A stretch of DNA of 64,000 nucleotides from JBHEBG01 sp046557915 (GTDB lineage: Bacteria > Bacteroidota > Bacteroidia > Flavobacteriales > Flavobacteriaceae). A program made the position numbers and the translations under genes. Below, one piece after another: positions 17,367 through 26,954 of the stretch. The DNA is taken from contig NZ_JBHEBG010000006.1 of NCBI RefSeq assembly GCF_046557915.1, forward strand, positions 1-64,000, given 5' to 3'. The notes under the pieces are model-generated. The model made no database searches, was not told where the DNA came from, and was given only the letters and a program-made list of their open reading frames with translations. How positions within the stretch are numbered: position 1 is the stretch's first letter; the number at the start of each line of letters is the position of its first letter.

Positions 17367-18650
17367 ATGGATTCAACCAAAATAGCAGTAATTGGATTAG
17401 GATATGTTGGCCTGCCACTGGCAAGGTTATTTGCAACTAAATATCCTGTAATTGGTTTTGATATCAATATAAATCGCATAAGTGAGCTACGATCAGGAAA
17501 AGATAGTACGTTAGAAGTTAATGATCAGGAGTTACAGGAGGTATTGTTAAAAGAAAATACCATGGAGCAAGGTTTGTTCTGTACGGACCAAATAGATGAT
17601 CTAAAGGCATGCAACTATTTTGTGATAACCGTACCTACCCCGGTAGATAAAAACAACAGACCAGACCTAACACCTTTGTTTAAATCTAGTGAGACCGTGG
17701 GGAAAGTATTGAAAAAGGGAGATGTGGTCATCTATGAGTCTACTGTGTATCCGGGCGTAACTGAGGGTGAATGTATCCCTGTCCTAGAAAAAATAAGTGG
17801 GTTAAAGTTTAATAACGATTTTTTTGCGGGATATTCTCCCGAGCGAATTAATCCAGGTGACAAGGAACATACCGTAGAGAAGATTTTAAAAGTTACTTCG
17901 GGATCTACACCCGAAATAGGTGAAAAAGTAGATGCGCTTTATAAATCTGTGATTACCGCAGGAACGCATCTAGCACCTACGATCAAAGTAGCTGAAGCTG
18001 CCAAGGTTATTGAAAACTCACAGAGAGATATAAACATTGCTTTTGTAAACGAGCTGGCCAAGATTTTTAATCTTATGGATATAGACACCCATGATGTCTT
18101 GGAGGCAGCAGGAACTAAATGGAACTTTTTGCCTTTTAAACCCGGATTGGTGGGTGGGCATTGTATTGGGGTAGATCCCTACTATTTGGCCCAAAGGGCC
18201 CAAGAGTTTGGTTATCATCCAGAAATTATATTGGCGGGCCGTAGATTGAACGATAGTATGGGCGAACATGTTGCCACAGAAGTCATAAAACTTATGCTAA
18301 AAAACGATCTTAGGATTAAAAGTGCAAAAATCCTGGTCCTGGGAATTACCTTTAAGGAAAACTGTCCGGACGTAAGAAATACCAGGGCCGTTGATGTTAT
18401 AAATCACTTTCAGGATTTCGGCGTTGATGTTACCGTTTATGATCCGTGGGCTAATCCTGTGGAAGTAAAGCACGAGTATGATTTAACCACCACCAGACAA
18501 CTGCCAAATGAAAAATTCGAAAGCATAGTCCTCTGTGTGGCCCATAAGGAATTTCTTGGGCTAGACTTTAATGGTTTGTTGAAGGATAATGGGATTTTAT
18601 ACGATGTAAAAGGAATCCTAGATAAAGAAGATACACACGGACGTCTTTAG
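17367..18650 (+). CDS. UDP-N-acetylhexosamine 6-dehydrogenase, TviB/WbpO-like
   Basis: This 427-aa nucleotide-sugar dehydrogenase belongs to the branch acting on UDP-GlcNAc or UDP-GalNAc. It shows GLGYVGLPLA (10-19), YESTVYPGVTE, and the catalytic Cys266 in LVGGHCIGVDPYYLA, a version of the active-site loop seen in TviB/WbpA/WbpO and distinct from the Ugd loop next door. Combined with the WbpP/TviC-like epimerase it should supply UDP-GalNAcA. It lies 7 bp after ugd and is last in the operon. Confidence 0.92.
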   Translation: MDSTKIAVIGLGYVGLPLARLFATKYPVIGFDININRISELRSGKDSTLEVNDQELQEVLLKENTMEQGLFCTDQIDDLKACNYFVITVPTPVDKNNRPDLTPLFKSSETVGKVLKKGDVVIYESTVYPGVTEGECIPVLEKISGLKFNNDFFAGYSPERINPGDKEHTVEKILKVTSGSTPEIGEKVDALYKSVITAGTHLAPTIKVAEAAKVIENSQRDINIAFVNELAKIFNLMDIDTHDVLEAAGTKWNFLPFKPGLVGGHCIGVDPYYLAQRAQEFGYHPEIILAGRRLNDSMGEHVATEVIKLMLKNDLRIKSAKILVLGITFKENCPDVRNTRAVDVINHFQDFGVDVTVYDPWANPVEVKHEYDLTTTRQLPNEKFESIVLCVAHKEFLGLDFNGLLKDNGILYDVKGILDKEDTHGRL

Positions 18651-18742
18651 GTTGTAGGTTCCCCATTTAAAATAAGCGTCCATTATCGGAAGATTTAAAA
18701 TTGGAACGTTCCCCCGTAGCCAATACCATTCTATAAAAAGTT

Positions 18743-20272
18743 ATGTCTAGAGTAAAAAAGATAGTGGTAAATATTAAGGTAAACCTTTTTTTTTACCTTT
18801 TATATACCTTAGCGGGCTTCCTTAGTAGAAAAATCTTTCTAGACTACTTAGGTGACGAATTTGTAGGTTTGGTGGGGACTCTCCAAAGTATACTAGGGTT
18901 TCTTAACCTTGCAGAACTCGGTATCGGTACGGCCATTGGCTTTTCATTATACAAACCAATCTATAACAATGATAAGGCAGCTATTAACAAGATAATAGCT
19001 TTGCTTGGCTATCTATATAAAAGGGTGGCGCTGTTAGTGTTTGTCGTTGGCGTTATCTGTTCGCTTTTCTTTGGTTATTTTTTCTCCGGTACAAACTTTT
19101 CCCTCGTACTTATATTGTATTGTTTTTATGCCTTTCTAATCTCCTCCTTGTTAGGCTATTTAATGAACTTTCATCAAAGTTTGCTACAAGCCGATCAGAA
19201 AGAATATGTTATTACATCCTATTTACAATCCACCCATATCATAAGGCTGCTAATTCAATCGGCCATTGCCTACTACTATGCAAACCTATATTTATGGATT
19301 AGCTTGGAATTGTTTTTCTCGTTAATCTATAGCTTAATAATACGCTATAAAATAAAGCAACAATATCCATGGTTAGTTGTAAGCCAAAAAACTACCAAAG
19401 ATGTGCTACGGGAGCTTAAAGGGGTTATCAAGACCGTGAAGCAGGTTTTTGTTCATAAGGTTGCTTCTTTTATCACATACGGAACAGATCAAATATTGAT
19501 TTTTTCGCTGGTAAATATTCAGAGTGTAGCTTTCTTTGGTAATTACAATCTGATATTCACTATGCTGCAAAACGTAATTGGAAAATTGTTTTCCGGAATT
19601 AATGCAGGTGTAGGAAATCTTATCGCTGAAAACAATCAAAAACAAATTGAAAAAGTGTTTTGGGAAATGATGACGCTCCGCTTCTTCATTGCCGGTGTTA
19701 CCTCATTGAATCTTTATTATCTGGTACATAGCTTTGTCGCTATTTGGGTAGGAGATAAATACATATTGGACAATGACATTATATTAGTAATGACCTTCAA
19801 TTATTTTATTTTAGTAGCACGGCTACCCATAGATACTTTTATCCATGCCTATGGCTTATATAAGGACACTTGGGCTCCTATCGTAGAAATTGTTTTGAAT
19901 CTGATAATCTCAATAATCTTTGGTAAAATTTGGGGGATTAAGGGAATTATTTTTGGGACAAGTATTAGTGTTACAAGTATATTATTATTATGGAAGCCCT
20001 ATTATCTTTACACTTCTGGATTCAATAAAAGTGTACTGATTAAATTTTGGCCACATTTCCTAAAACTAATATTATCTTTCATCGTCCCCGCTTTTGCAAT
20101 TAGTTATTTAAAAGGAATATTTTTTCAAACTACTCCTGCGGACTATTGGGAATGGTTGGTTTATGCCCTTAAGCTCAACCTTTTGATATTTGCTCTCCTC
20201 ACTCCCGTTATGTTCATTTTTGGGAAAGGTTTTAAGGACTTATATAACAGAATTACTAAAAAACAACAATAA
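18743..20272 (+). CDS. wzx: Wzx-like repeat-unit flippase
   Basis: This 509-aa polytopic membrane protein of the polysaccharide-flippase family has about 12-14 hydrophobic helices spread over the whole length. The N-terminus (SRKIFLDYLGDEFVGLVGTL) and the ELGIGTAIGFSLYKP loop are characteristic of Wzx proteins. It moves the undecaprenyl-PP-linked unit across the inner membrane before polymerisation. Its TAA overlaps the next ATG by one base (TAATG), coupling it to the glycosyltransferase array. Confidence 0.9.
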   Translation: MSRVKKIVVNIKVNLFFYLLYTLAGFLSRKIFLDYLGDEFVGLVGTLQSILGFLNLAELGIGTAIGFSLYKPIYNNDKAAINKIIALLGYLYKRVALLVFVVGVICSLFFGYFFSGTNFSLVLILYCFYAFLISSLLGYLMNFHQSLLQADQKEYVITSYLQSTHIIRLLIQSAIAYYYANLYLWISLELFFSLIYSLIIRYKIKQQYPWLVVSQKTTKDVLRELKGVIKTVKQVFVHKVASFITYGTDQILIFSLVNIQSVAFFGNYNLIFTMLQNVIGKLFSGINAGVGNLIAENNQKQIEKVFWEMMTLRFFIAGVTSLNLYYLVHSFVAIWVGDKYILDNDIILVMTFNYFILVARLPIDTFIHAYGLYKDTWAPIVEIVLNLIISIIFGKIWGIKGIIFGTSISVTSILLLWKPYYLYTSGFNKSVLIKFWPHFLKLILSFIVPAFAISYLKGIFFQTTPADYWEWLVYALKLNLLIFALLTPVMFIFGKGFKDLYNRITKKQQ

Positions 20273-21246
20273 TGGAAAATATCCTTCCAAAAATATCGGT
20301 TATCATCCCAGTATATAAAGTGGAACAATACCTCCGTAAATGCGTGGAAAGTGTCTTGAACCAAACATATAAAAACTTGGAAATAATATTGGTTAATGAT
20401 GGATCTCCCGATAATTGTGGGCAAATATGCGATGAATTTTTAGCAAAGGATTCAAGAGTAAAGGTTTTGCATCAAGAGAATCAGGGTTTAAGCATGGCAA
20501 GGAACAATGGGGTGGATTTGGCCACCGGTGTTTATATCGGGTTTGTGGATAGTGATGATTACCTGCTTCCAAAAATGTACGAAATCATGTTAGATACGAT
20601 GATTAAATACAAGGTAAAGGTAGTGGAATGTAGCTATAGGAAAGGAGAAAATATATATTATGACCAAAAGTCGGACGATGTATATGAGCAAACTTTCGAT
20701 GAGGCAGTAAAGAGGATAGACAAACCTGGATTCTATAATGTGATGAACAAACTCTATGAACTTGAGTTGATTAAGGACATCCGTTTTATAAAAGGGAAAA
20801 TATATGAAGACACCCTTTTCACTTCAGAAGTTTGGAAAAAAATAGACAAAATAGGTTTTGTACCCAAAGCACTATACGTTTATTCCCAAGAGGGTGAAAG
20901 TATAATACGAAGCGCCTATGACCAAAAAAAACTTGAAGGGTTTTGGGTCTCCCATCAGGCTATGGAAAACCTAATGAAAAATTCCAACAATGAGACCACT
21001 ACATTTTTATTGAGTAAAAATTTTTTAGATGGACTCCTGTTTCACTTTCATTCCTTAATGAAAAACAAGGATCTAGACCCAAAAAATATCGAACTCATGA
21101 AAATGCATAATTTGATTCGTAAAAACCTTAAGACAACAGGCTATATTAACCTGCGTTATAGTATACTGAATACAATTCCCTTAAAAATGTATGCCTTCCT
21201 TTATACAACGAAATCTAGGCTGACCGATAAATTTGTGGGCAATTGA
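20272..21246 (+). CDS. Family 2 glycosyltransferase, copy 1 of a tandem triplet
   Basis: This 324-aa GT-A transferase has an N-terminal domain ISVIIPVYKVEQYLRKCV, a nucleotide-binding VNDGSPDNCG and the metal-binding DSDD within VDSDDYLLP. It is clearly related to the genes at 21319 and 22292; VEQYLRKCVESVLNQTYKNL is nearly identical to the third copy. Its TAATG overlap with wzx indicates coupled translation. The sugar transferred cannot be told from sequence. Confidence 0.9.
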   Translation: MENILPKISVIIPVYKVEQYLRKCVESVLNQTYKNLEIILVNDGSPDNCGQICDEFLAKDSRVKVLHQENQGLSMARNNGVDLATGVYIGFVDSDDYLLPKMYEIMLDTMIKYKVKVVECSYRKGENIYYDQKSDDVYEQTFDEAVKRIDKPGFYNVMNKLYELELIKDIRFIKGKIYEDTLFTSEVWKKIDKIGFVPKALYVYSQEGESIIRSAYDQKKLEGFWVSHQAMENLMKNSNNETTTFLLSKNFLDGLLFHFHSLMKNKDLDPKNIELMKMHNLIRKNLKTTGYINLRYSILNTIPLKMYAFLYTTKSRLTDKFVGN

Positions 21247-21318
21247 TAACAATATCAATTTTAACCTTTAATGTAAACATTGAAATCTGTTAAAGCGAAA
21301 TTCGATTATTGAGCAAAT

Positions 21319-22302
21319 ATGAACAACCTAATAAGCATAATAGTTCCTATATACAATTCCGAAATGTATCTTCATAGATGCATTGATAGCATTTTAGTGC
21401 AGACTTACGAAAATCTCGAGATTATTTTGATTAATGATGGCTCACATGACAATTCTGCAAAAATATGTGACGACTACGCCAAAAGTGACGCTAGGGTTAT
21501 TGTGGTTCATAAAAAAAATGCAGGTTTAAGTGCAGCTCGCAACAGCGGATTAGACCTTATGTCAGGAAGTTATTTTGGTTTTGTGGACAGTGATGACTGG
21601 ATACATCCAGAAATGTTCGGTTCTCTTTTATCCGCTGCCACAGAAAACAACACCAGTCTGGCACTTTGTGGATTTGGACACTCCAACGACTCCCAATCAC
21701 TTAAAATTGCTAAGGACGTAACTAATATTGTCTTACAGGACAGTGAGGAACTATTAAAATTTTATTTTAATCACGGTTTTTATGTTTGGCGAAATTTTTA
21801 CGCCACTGAAACCTTCGGAAATCTAAGGTTTAGAGATGATGTATTGTTTGTGGAAGATCTGTACTATGGCCCAGAGGTAGCAGCTTTGGCCACAAAATCA
21901 GTATTCATTCCCAATCCCTTGTATATTTATTATATTGAGAACACGACCTCATTGACACGCAGCTCATATAGCAGAAGGATGTTCATTACCTTAGATGCTT
22001 ATGTAAATATGAAACGTAGAGTTCAAGAGCTTTTTACAGAAAATAAAGAGCTTTTAGAAATAATTAGACGACGTGTACAAAAAAATTGCTTATACCATTT
22101 ACAAAGCCTCTTTAACAGTAAGGATAAAGAATTGGATCCTGAACACATTTTTGCAAAAAAGACCAAACGCGTTTACAATGAAAATTTCAAATATCGCGGA
22201 GCAACGCTTAGAGAACGGTTAATAAGATGGCTGCCATTTTTCTTCTTATCGGGCTTTTTCAGAATTCAAACCATCTATTTAAGATTTAGATATGGAAAAT
22301 AA
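21319..22302 (+). CDS. Family 2 glycosyltransferase, copy 2 of a tandem triplet
   Basis: This 327-aa GT-A transferase has ISIIVPIYNSEMYLHRC, INDGSHDNS and VDSDDWIHP. It is the most divergent of the three tandem copies. Its 3' end overlaps the next gene by 11 bp. A 72-bp gap separates it from copy 1. It ends in a basic, amphipathic tail (FFLSGFFRIQTIYLRFRYGK) that may hold it at the membrane. Confidence 0.9.
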   Translation: MNNLISIIVPIYNSEMYLHRCIDSILVQTYENLEIILINDGSHDNSAKICDDYAKSDARVIVVHKKNAGLSAARNSGLDLMSGSYFGFVDSDDWIHPEMFGSLLSAATENNTSLALCGFGHSNDSQSLKIAKDVTNIVLQDSEELLKFYFNHGFYVWRNFYATETFGNLRFRDDVLFVEDLYYGPEVAALATKSVFIPNPLYIYYIENTTSLTRSSYSRRMFITLDAYVNMKRRVQELFTENKELLEIIRRRVQKNCLYHLQSLFNSKDKELDPEHIFAKKTKRVYNENFKYRGATLRERLIRWLPFFFLSGFFRIQTIYLRFRYGK

Positions 22303-23254
22303 TCCGAAAATAAGCGTTATTGTTCCTGTTTATAAGGTAGAGCAGTACCTCCACCGTTGTGTTGATAGCGTATTGGGGCAGACCTATAAGAATTTAGAGA
22401 TAATACTAGTGGATGATGGCTCTCCCGATACTTGTGGCCAAATGTGCGATGAGTATGGCGCAAAGTACAACCAAATTAAAGTTGTGCACCAAAAAAACCA
22501 AGGGCTGAGTGCCGCCCGAAATACAGGTCTGAAAGTTGCGACAGGAGACTACATTGCGTTTGTGGACAGCGATGATTGGATAGATCCGGAGATGTATTCC
22601 GTGATGATGCAAACGATGACAGATGATGATGTGGAAGTGGTAGAATGCAATGTAAAGCATAGATATGAAGATACCCAACCTAAAATCTTTGCTCCCGGCA
22701 GTTTGGAATTTGAAGATCAGCTAACCGCCTTAAAACGGATTATCTCCAACCAATTTTTTTCCGTTTGCCGACGCCTCTACAACAAGAAAGCCCTTGGCGA
22801 TTTACAATTTAAGGTAGGTGTAGTCTCGGAAGATGTATATTATACTATAAATTTGATGGCTAAGTTACACAAAATGGCAGTTATCTCTAACCCTTTTTAC
22901 AACTACTATAAAGTGGGTGAAAGTATAACCAGGGGTTCCTACAAACTAAAAACTTTAGAATCCATTGATGCAGCTCTTTTTGTGAAAAGTAAAGTTGGTG
23001 AAGTGCTGACAAACCATGAACTGGACAATATTATCAGAGATTTCATTTCAACCATTTTGCTATACAATTATAAATCCATAAACCACTACCCGGAGGTAGA
23101 CCCAGATTTGGAGCATAGAAGCTACATAAAAAAGCTTTTAGTTGAGAACAGTGGATACGGTATTAAAAGACCCCAGCTGTTTTTGGCCGCAGTTTTGCCC
23201 CTTAAATGGTACAATGCCCTTATAAAGTTTAATAAATGGGTAAGAAACAGGTAA
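22292..23254 (+). CDS. Family 2 glycosyltransferase, copy 3 of a tandem triplet
   Basis: This 320-aa GT-A transferase has ISVIVPVYKVEQYLHRC, VDDGSPDTCG and VDSDDWIDP. It is closer to copy 1 than copy 2 is. It overlaps the end of copy 2 by 11 bp, so the ATG at 22292 is read within the previous gene. Duplication and divergence of one ancestor would explain the triplet. Confidence 0.9.
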   Translation: MENNPKISVIVPVYKVEQYLHRCVDSVLGQTYKNLEIILVDDGSPDTCGQMCDEYGAKYNQIKVVHQKNQGLSAARNTGLKVATGDYIAFVDSDDWIDPEMYSVMMQTMTDDDVEVVECNVKHRYEDTQPKIFAPGSLEFEDQLTALKRIISNQFFSVCRRLYNKKALGDLQFKVGVVSEDVYYTINLMAKLHKMAVISNPFYNYYKVGESITRGSYKLKTLESIDAALFVKSKVGEVLTNHELDNIIRDFISTILLYNYKSINHYPEVDPDLEHRSYIKKLLVENSGYGIKRPQLFLAAVLPLKWYNALIKFNKWVRNR

Positions 23255-23290
23255 TTTCAATGTTAAAACAATCTTTTAAATTAAAATAAT

Positions 23291-24403
23291 TTGAACGAGG
23301 AAACGAAAAAAAAGAAGATTGCCTTTGTTTCATACAACCTGGTCTCCGGAGGTGCAGAGCGCGTCTTGACCACACTGGCCAATAAGTTTTGCGATACTTT
23401 TGAAGTATATATCATTACCCTAGAGGATTGTACTTCTTTTTATCCCTTGGATTCGCGTATTAAACGATTACATTGTAACCTAAAAGCGGAAAACAAAAGT
23501 ATTACCCTCAGCCGTTTATATGACTATTGGAAAACGGTCCAAAATTTAAAAAACCATATTAAAACCAATGAAATTAGTCTGTGCATAAGTTTTCTTACAG
23601 CCACCAACGTCTTCACAATACTGGCATCTAAATGGTGCGGAAGGCCCTGCATTATAAGTGAACGAAACAACCCAATAGTAAACAGTCCATCCTTCTTTTG
23701 GAAAAAAATGCGGAATCTTATTTATAGATTTTCCAATGCCCTAGTGGTGCAAACTAAAGCCAATAAAGCATTCTATAGTGATTTAATGCCCGATAAAAGA
23801 ATCCATATTGTCCCTAATCCATTAGAGCCAAACCTTGCATCAAAAAGAATATTGCCCAAGACATACGCTAAGGAAAATACAATTCTCAGTGTTGGAAGAT
23901 TGGATAATAACAAGGCCCAAGGTCTATTGATCAGGGCTTTTGCCAACATTCAAAACGAAAACTGGAAAGTTCAACTGGTAGGAGATGGCAGTGCAAAAGA
24001 AAATTATGAAAGCCTTGCGGAAGATTTAGGTGTAGCAGATCGTATTGAATTCTTGGGAAATTGTAAGGATGTTTGGACCTTCTACAACAAGGCCACAATT
24101 TTTGCATTTACATCTAGATCGGAAGGTTTCCCCAATGCCCTTACGGAGGCTATGTATTATGGTATTCCCTCAATATCTACCGATTGTCCGCATGGACCTT
24201 CCGAACTGATCGTAAATGGGGAAAATGGCTTTTTAATAGAGGTTGATGATCAGGCAGAGTTAGAAAATAAATTGTCTAAACTAATGGCAGATGAGCCACT
24301 GAGAAGTAAAATGGGCAACAAAGCTATGGAAGATTTACAAGCCTTTGAAATTGATAAAATTAAGAGCAGGTGGGAAAAACTTATGATGGAGTTCTTGATA
24401 TAA
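23291..24403 (+). CDS. Family 4 glycosyltransferase (TTG start)
   Basis: This 370-aa GT-B transferase has an N-terminal KIAFVSYNLVSGGAERVL, the donor-domain start ILSVGRLDNNKAQG, and EGFPNALTEAM with the E-x7-E motif. The only in-frame start before the Rossmann core is TTG at 23291; the nearest upstream ATG (23260) is in another frame and stops after nine codons. It belongs to the GGAE-type GT4 group also seen at 25635, 26955 and 30071. Confidence 0.87.
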   Translation: MNEETKKKKIAFVSYNLVSGGAERVLTTLANKFCDTFEVYIITLEDCTSFYPLDSRIKRLHCNLKAENKSITLSRLYDYWKTVQNLKNHIKTNEISLCISFLTATNVFTILASKWCGRPCIISERNNPIVNSPSFFWKKMRNLIYRFSNALVVQTKANKAFYSDLMPDKRIHIVPNPLEPNLASKRILPKTYAKENTILSVGRLDNNKAQGLLIRAFANIQNENWKVQLVGDGSAKENYESLAEDLGVADRIEFLGNCKDVWTFYNKATIFAFTSRSEGFPNALTEAMYYGIPSISTDCPHGPSELIVNGENGFLIEVDDQAELENKLSKLMADEPLRSKMGNKAMEDLQAFEIDKIKSRWEKLMMEFLI

Positions 24404-24473
24404 GACCAGATACTCCACAAAGATGCAAAAGTTGGTTTTGCAAGTTTAGTTATTTGAACTAATTTTCAGATTA

Positions 24474-25583
24474 ATGAACATTCTAAAATACATAATACTC
24501 ACATTAACGGTATTGAACCTCCCTTCGGTGTTCTTCTTTCACGTAGATCCCACACTAAGTAGCCTTATGAGTTATGGATCTTACGCACTTCTAATCTTGT
24601 TCTATGTTTTAAGCAAAGGTGGAAAGCCAAATATTTGGCTTTTAGTGCTTGGGTTGGCCTATTTCTTAATTGCAGGGGTTAATTTTTATAGTGGTCTGGA
24701 ACGCGATTTCTATGTTTTTCTAATAAAGTATATCATAATCATTGTAGGAGGTAGTGCTTTGGTAAAAAAGACCACGGTGAACGAACTCTTTGTATTCTTA
24801 GTCATCGGCTCAATAAGTATTATAGCTCATGCAGTTTTCTTTCCGGATCGATTTGGTCGTTATAGCGGGTTTTATATTAACCCTAATATGGCGGGTTTTA
24901 TTGCTATAATGGCCTATACACTGACCTTTAAAATAAAAAACTTCTATTCCAAAAGTCTTGCTCAAATTATAATAACAATCGGGGGTATAGTTACATTTTC
25001 CAGGACATTTATTTTAATTTGGGTGATCACCAATCTTTTATCCATTAGTATCAGCATCAAAAACTTAAGAATATTGGCTATTGGCTTAGGGCTTCTGGTA
25101 TCACTGACCATTTTTGGGCCAATGCTCAAACTAAATACAGAGCGGTTAAACCAGTTCACTGCCATATTGAACAAGGAAGAAGGTGCCTTAAAAAGTGCCA
25201 ATAAAGAATCTAGAACCGAAACATGGGCTGTTTTTTACGATTATGTTATAGAGAAGCCCTTTTTTGGCAATGGATATGGAGCTTTCCAAACCAATGGCCT
25301 CAATCATGTAGGGGCCCACAACTCTTTCCTTTTGGTTCTCGGTGAATCTGGGATTATTCCGTTTCTAATTTTTATAGGTCTTTGTTTGTACTTTATTTTT
25401 ATGGGTGCCCAACTGTTTAGGCATACCCCCTATTTGCTAATGCAAGGTATTGCCTTTTCCCTTTTTATACTTACTTGCCACAACTTTTTTGATACCGATT
25501 ACCTCCTTATCATTGCCTTATGGATGTATAACAAGATAAATGTTGAAAAAGAGGCACAAAAACAAATGCTGTTAGAATCCTGA
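24474..25583 (+). CDS. wzy: Wzy-like O-antigen/exopolysaccharide polymerase
   Basis: This 369-aa polytopic membrane protein has about ten hydrophobic helices and a C-terminal Wzy_C/O-antigen-ligase-type loop containing SRTETWAVF, PFFGNGYGAF and GAHNSFLLVLGESG. These are the conserved Arg and His regions of the polymerase/ligase family. Lying between glycosyltransferases and near wzx, it is most likely the periplasmic repeat-unit polymerase rather than a ligase. Confidence 0.82.
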   Translation: MNILKYIILTLTVLNLPSVFFFHVDPTLSSLMSYGSYALLILFYVLSKGGKPNIWLLVLGLAYFLIAGVNFYSGLERDFYVFLIKYIIIIVGGSALVKKTTVNELFVFLVIGSISIIAHAVFFPDRFGRYSGFYINPNMAGFIAIMAYTLTFKIKNFYSKSLAQIIITIGGIVTFSRTFILIWVITNLLSISISIKNLRILAIGLGLLVSLTIFGPMLKLNTERLNQFTAILNKEEGALKSANKESRTETWAVFYDYVIEKPFFGNGYGAFQTNGLNHVGAHNSFLLVLGESGIIPFLIFIGLCLYFIFMGAQLFRHTPYLLMQGIAFSLFILTCHNFFDTDYLLIIALWMYNKINVEKEAQKQMLLES

Positions 25584-25634
25584 TCATTCTGGATAATCTG
25601 AGCCTAATTAGACCACAAAACATAATGCTGCCGC

Positions 25635-26696
25635 ATGATGTCAAAAAAAAGAAAAGTTTTATTTATATTACCCACTTTGAGGGCTGGCGGAGCTGAAAAA
25701 ATTATTTCCTTTGTCTCCCATACCATAGACAACAGTAGATTTGACAGCAAGTTGTTGATTATTGGGCCCCAAACAGACGCGGCTTACGAAACAGATCCCA
25801 AAATCACGTATTTTTTAAATAAGAGCAGGGTTTTAGTGGCCATTCCACAAGTCGTGCTGTTTTTGATAAAATACAAACCAGATGTTGTACTGAGTTCCAT
25901 AGGACATCTAAACACCATAATGGGATTAATTTCTCCTATTTTTCCAAAAACCAAATTCATAATTAGGGAAGCAAGCGTAATAAGTAGTTTTAAGAAGTTT
26001 ATAAAAAAGAACAATCTTTATGACTACCTATCAAAGAAAAGTTACCCTATGGTAGACGCTGTTATCTGTCAATCCAAGGATATGGCAAATGATTTTAGAA
26101 TCCTTTATAATATTCCATCAGATAAGTTATTTATAATTAATAATCCTATTACCAGAAGAAAGGATACTACATTAGAACCAAAGATCAGCAATGACGTAAA
26201 GCAATTCATTACAATAGGTAGGTTAAGCCCGGAAAAGGGGCACGAACCGCTGTTAAGAATGTTGTCCAAGATAAATATAGATTTTCACTACACCATTGTA
26301 GGGGATGGCCCCGAGCGAGAAACCTTACTTGAATTGATCCAGGAACTTGGGTTAAGTGATAAAATAACACATATAGCATACACCAATAACGCATACCCTT
26401 ACTTAAGGGCCTCGGACATTTTACTGCAAGGTTCATATGTGGAAGGATTTCCCAATGTAGTTTTGGAAAGTTGTTCCGTAGGTACTCCAGTAATCGCGTT
26501 TGATGTCCCCGGGGGTACCAAAGAGATCATAATTCATGACATCAATGGATTTTTAGTAAACGAGGAAAGCGAATTTATACGCTTTCTTACCCTCTTCAAA
26601 GATTGGCAAAAAAAGACCATAATGGACTCGGTAAAAGACCGTTTTAGCGAAAAAACTATTTTAGGCCAATACGAAAGACTATTCGAAAGAATATAA
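25635..26696 (+). CDS. Family 4 glycosyltransferase, copy 1 of a tandem pair
   Basis: This 353-aa GT-B transferase has VLFILPTLRAGGAEKI, FITIGRLSPEKGHEPLL and EGFPNVVLESCSVGTP with E-x7-E. The start is an ATGATG doublet, so either Met may be used. It is a paralogue of the gene at 26955: both share LNKSRVL.AIP and a histidine-rich S.I.H.N..MGL segment in the acceptor domain. Confidence 0.9.
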   Translation: MMSKKRKVLFILPTLRAGGAEKIISFVSHTIDNSRFDSKLLIIGPQTDAAYETDPKITYFLNKSRVLVAIPQVVLFLIKYKPDVVLSSIGHLNTIMGLISPIFPKTKFIIREASVISSFKKFIKKNNLYDYLSKKSYPMVDAVICQSKDMANDFRILYNIPSDKLFIINNPITRRKDTTLEPKISNDVKQFITIGRLSPEKGHEPLLRMLSKINIDFHYTIVGDGPERETLLELIQELGLSDKITHIAYTNNAYPYLRASDILLQGSYVEGFPNVVLESCSVGTPVIAFDVPGGTKEIIIHDINGFLVNEESEFIRFLTLFKDWQKKTIMDSVKDRFSEKTILGQYERLFERI

Positions 26697-26793
26697 GAAA
26701 AATAGCATCTTCCTAAATATACTAAAGACTAAACTTTTTGTTAAAAGCAAGGTCTAAAAGAGTACCTACCTTTAATTTTAGCATGGTAATGAC

Positions 26794-26801
26794 TATCTTT
26801 G
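26794..26801 (+). promoter_or_regulatory. Candidate Bacteroidetes promoter before GT4 at 26955
   Basis: TATCTTTG (26794-26801) matches the TAnnTTTG -7 consensus. TTTA at 26771-26774, 19 bp upstream, differs from the -33 TTTG by one base. It would give a leader of about 145 nt to the glycosyltransferase gene, containing the hairpin at 26871-26894. The match is by eye. Confidence 0.45.
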
Positions 26802-26870
26802 GTCGTATGCCACAAGAAATTTGGTAAAACCGCATCTAAACACATAACATATAGGATTGAGACATAAAAC

Positions 26871-26894
26871 TTAAAAGTACCGCGCTACTTTTAA
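26871..26894. repeat. Perfect 9-bp inverted repeat in leader of GT4 at 26955
   Basis: TTAAAAGTA (26871-26879), spacer CCGCGC (26880-26885) and TACTTTTAA (26886-26894) form a perfect inverted repeat 60 bp before the start codon. There is no following T-run, so a terminator is unlikely. An operator or an RNA hairpin is possible. Confidence 0.4.
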
Positions 26895-26954
26895 CGATGA
26901 TTTTGGGTTAACCATAACCTACTTTTTGCCAAAAATACATAAGAGAACTATTAG

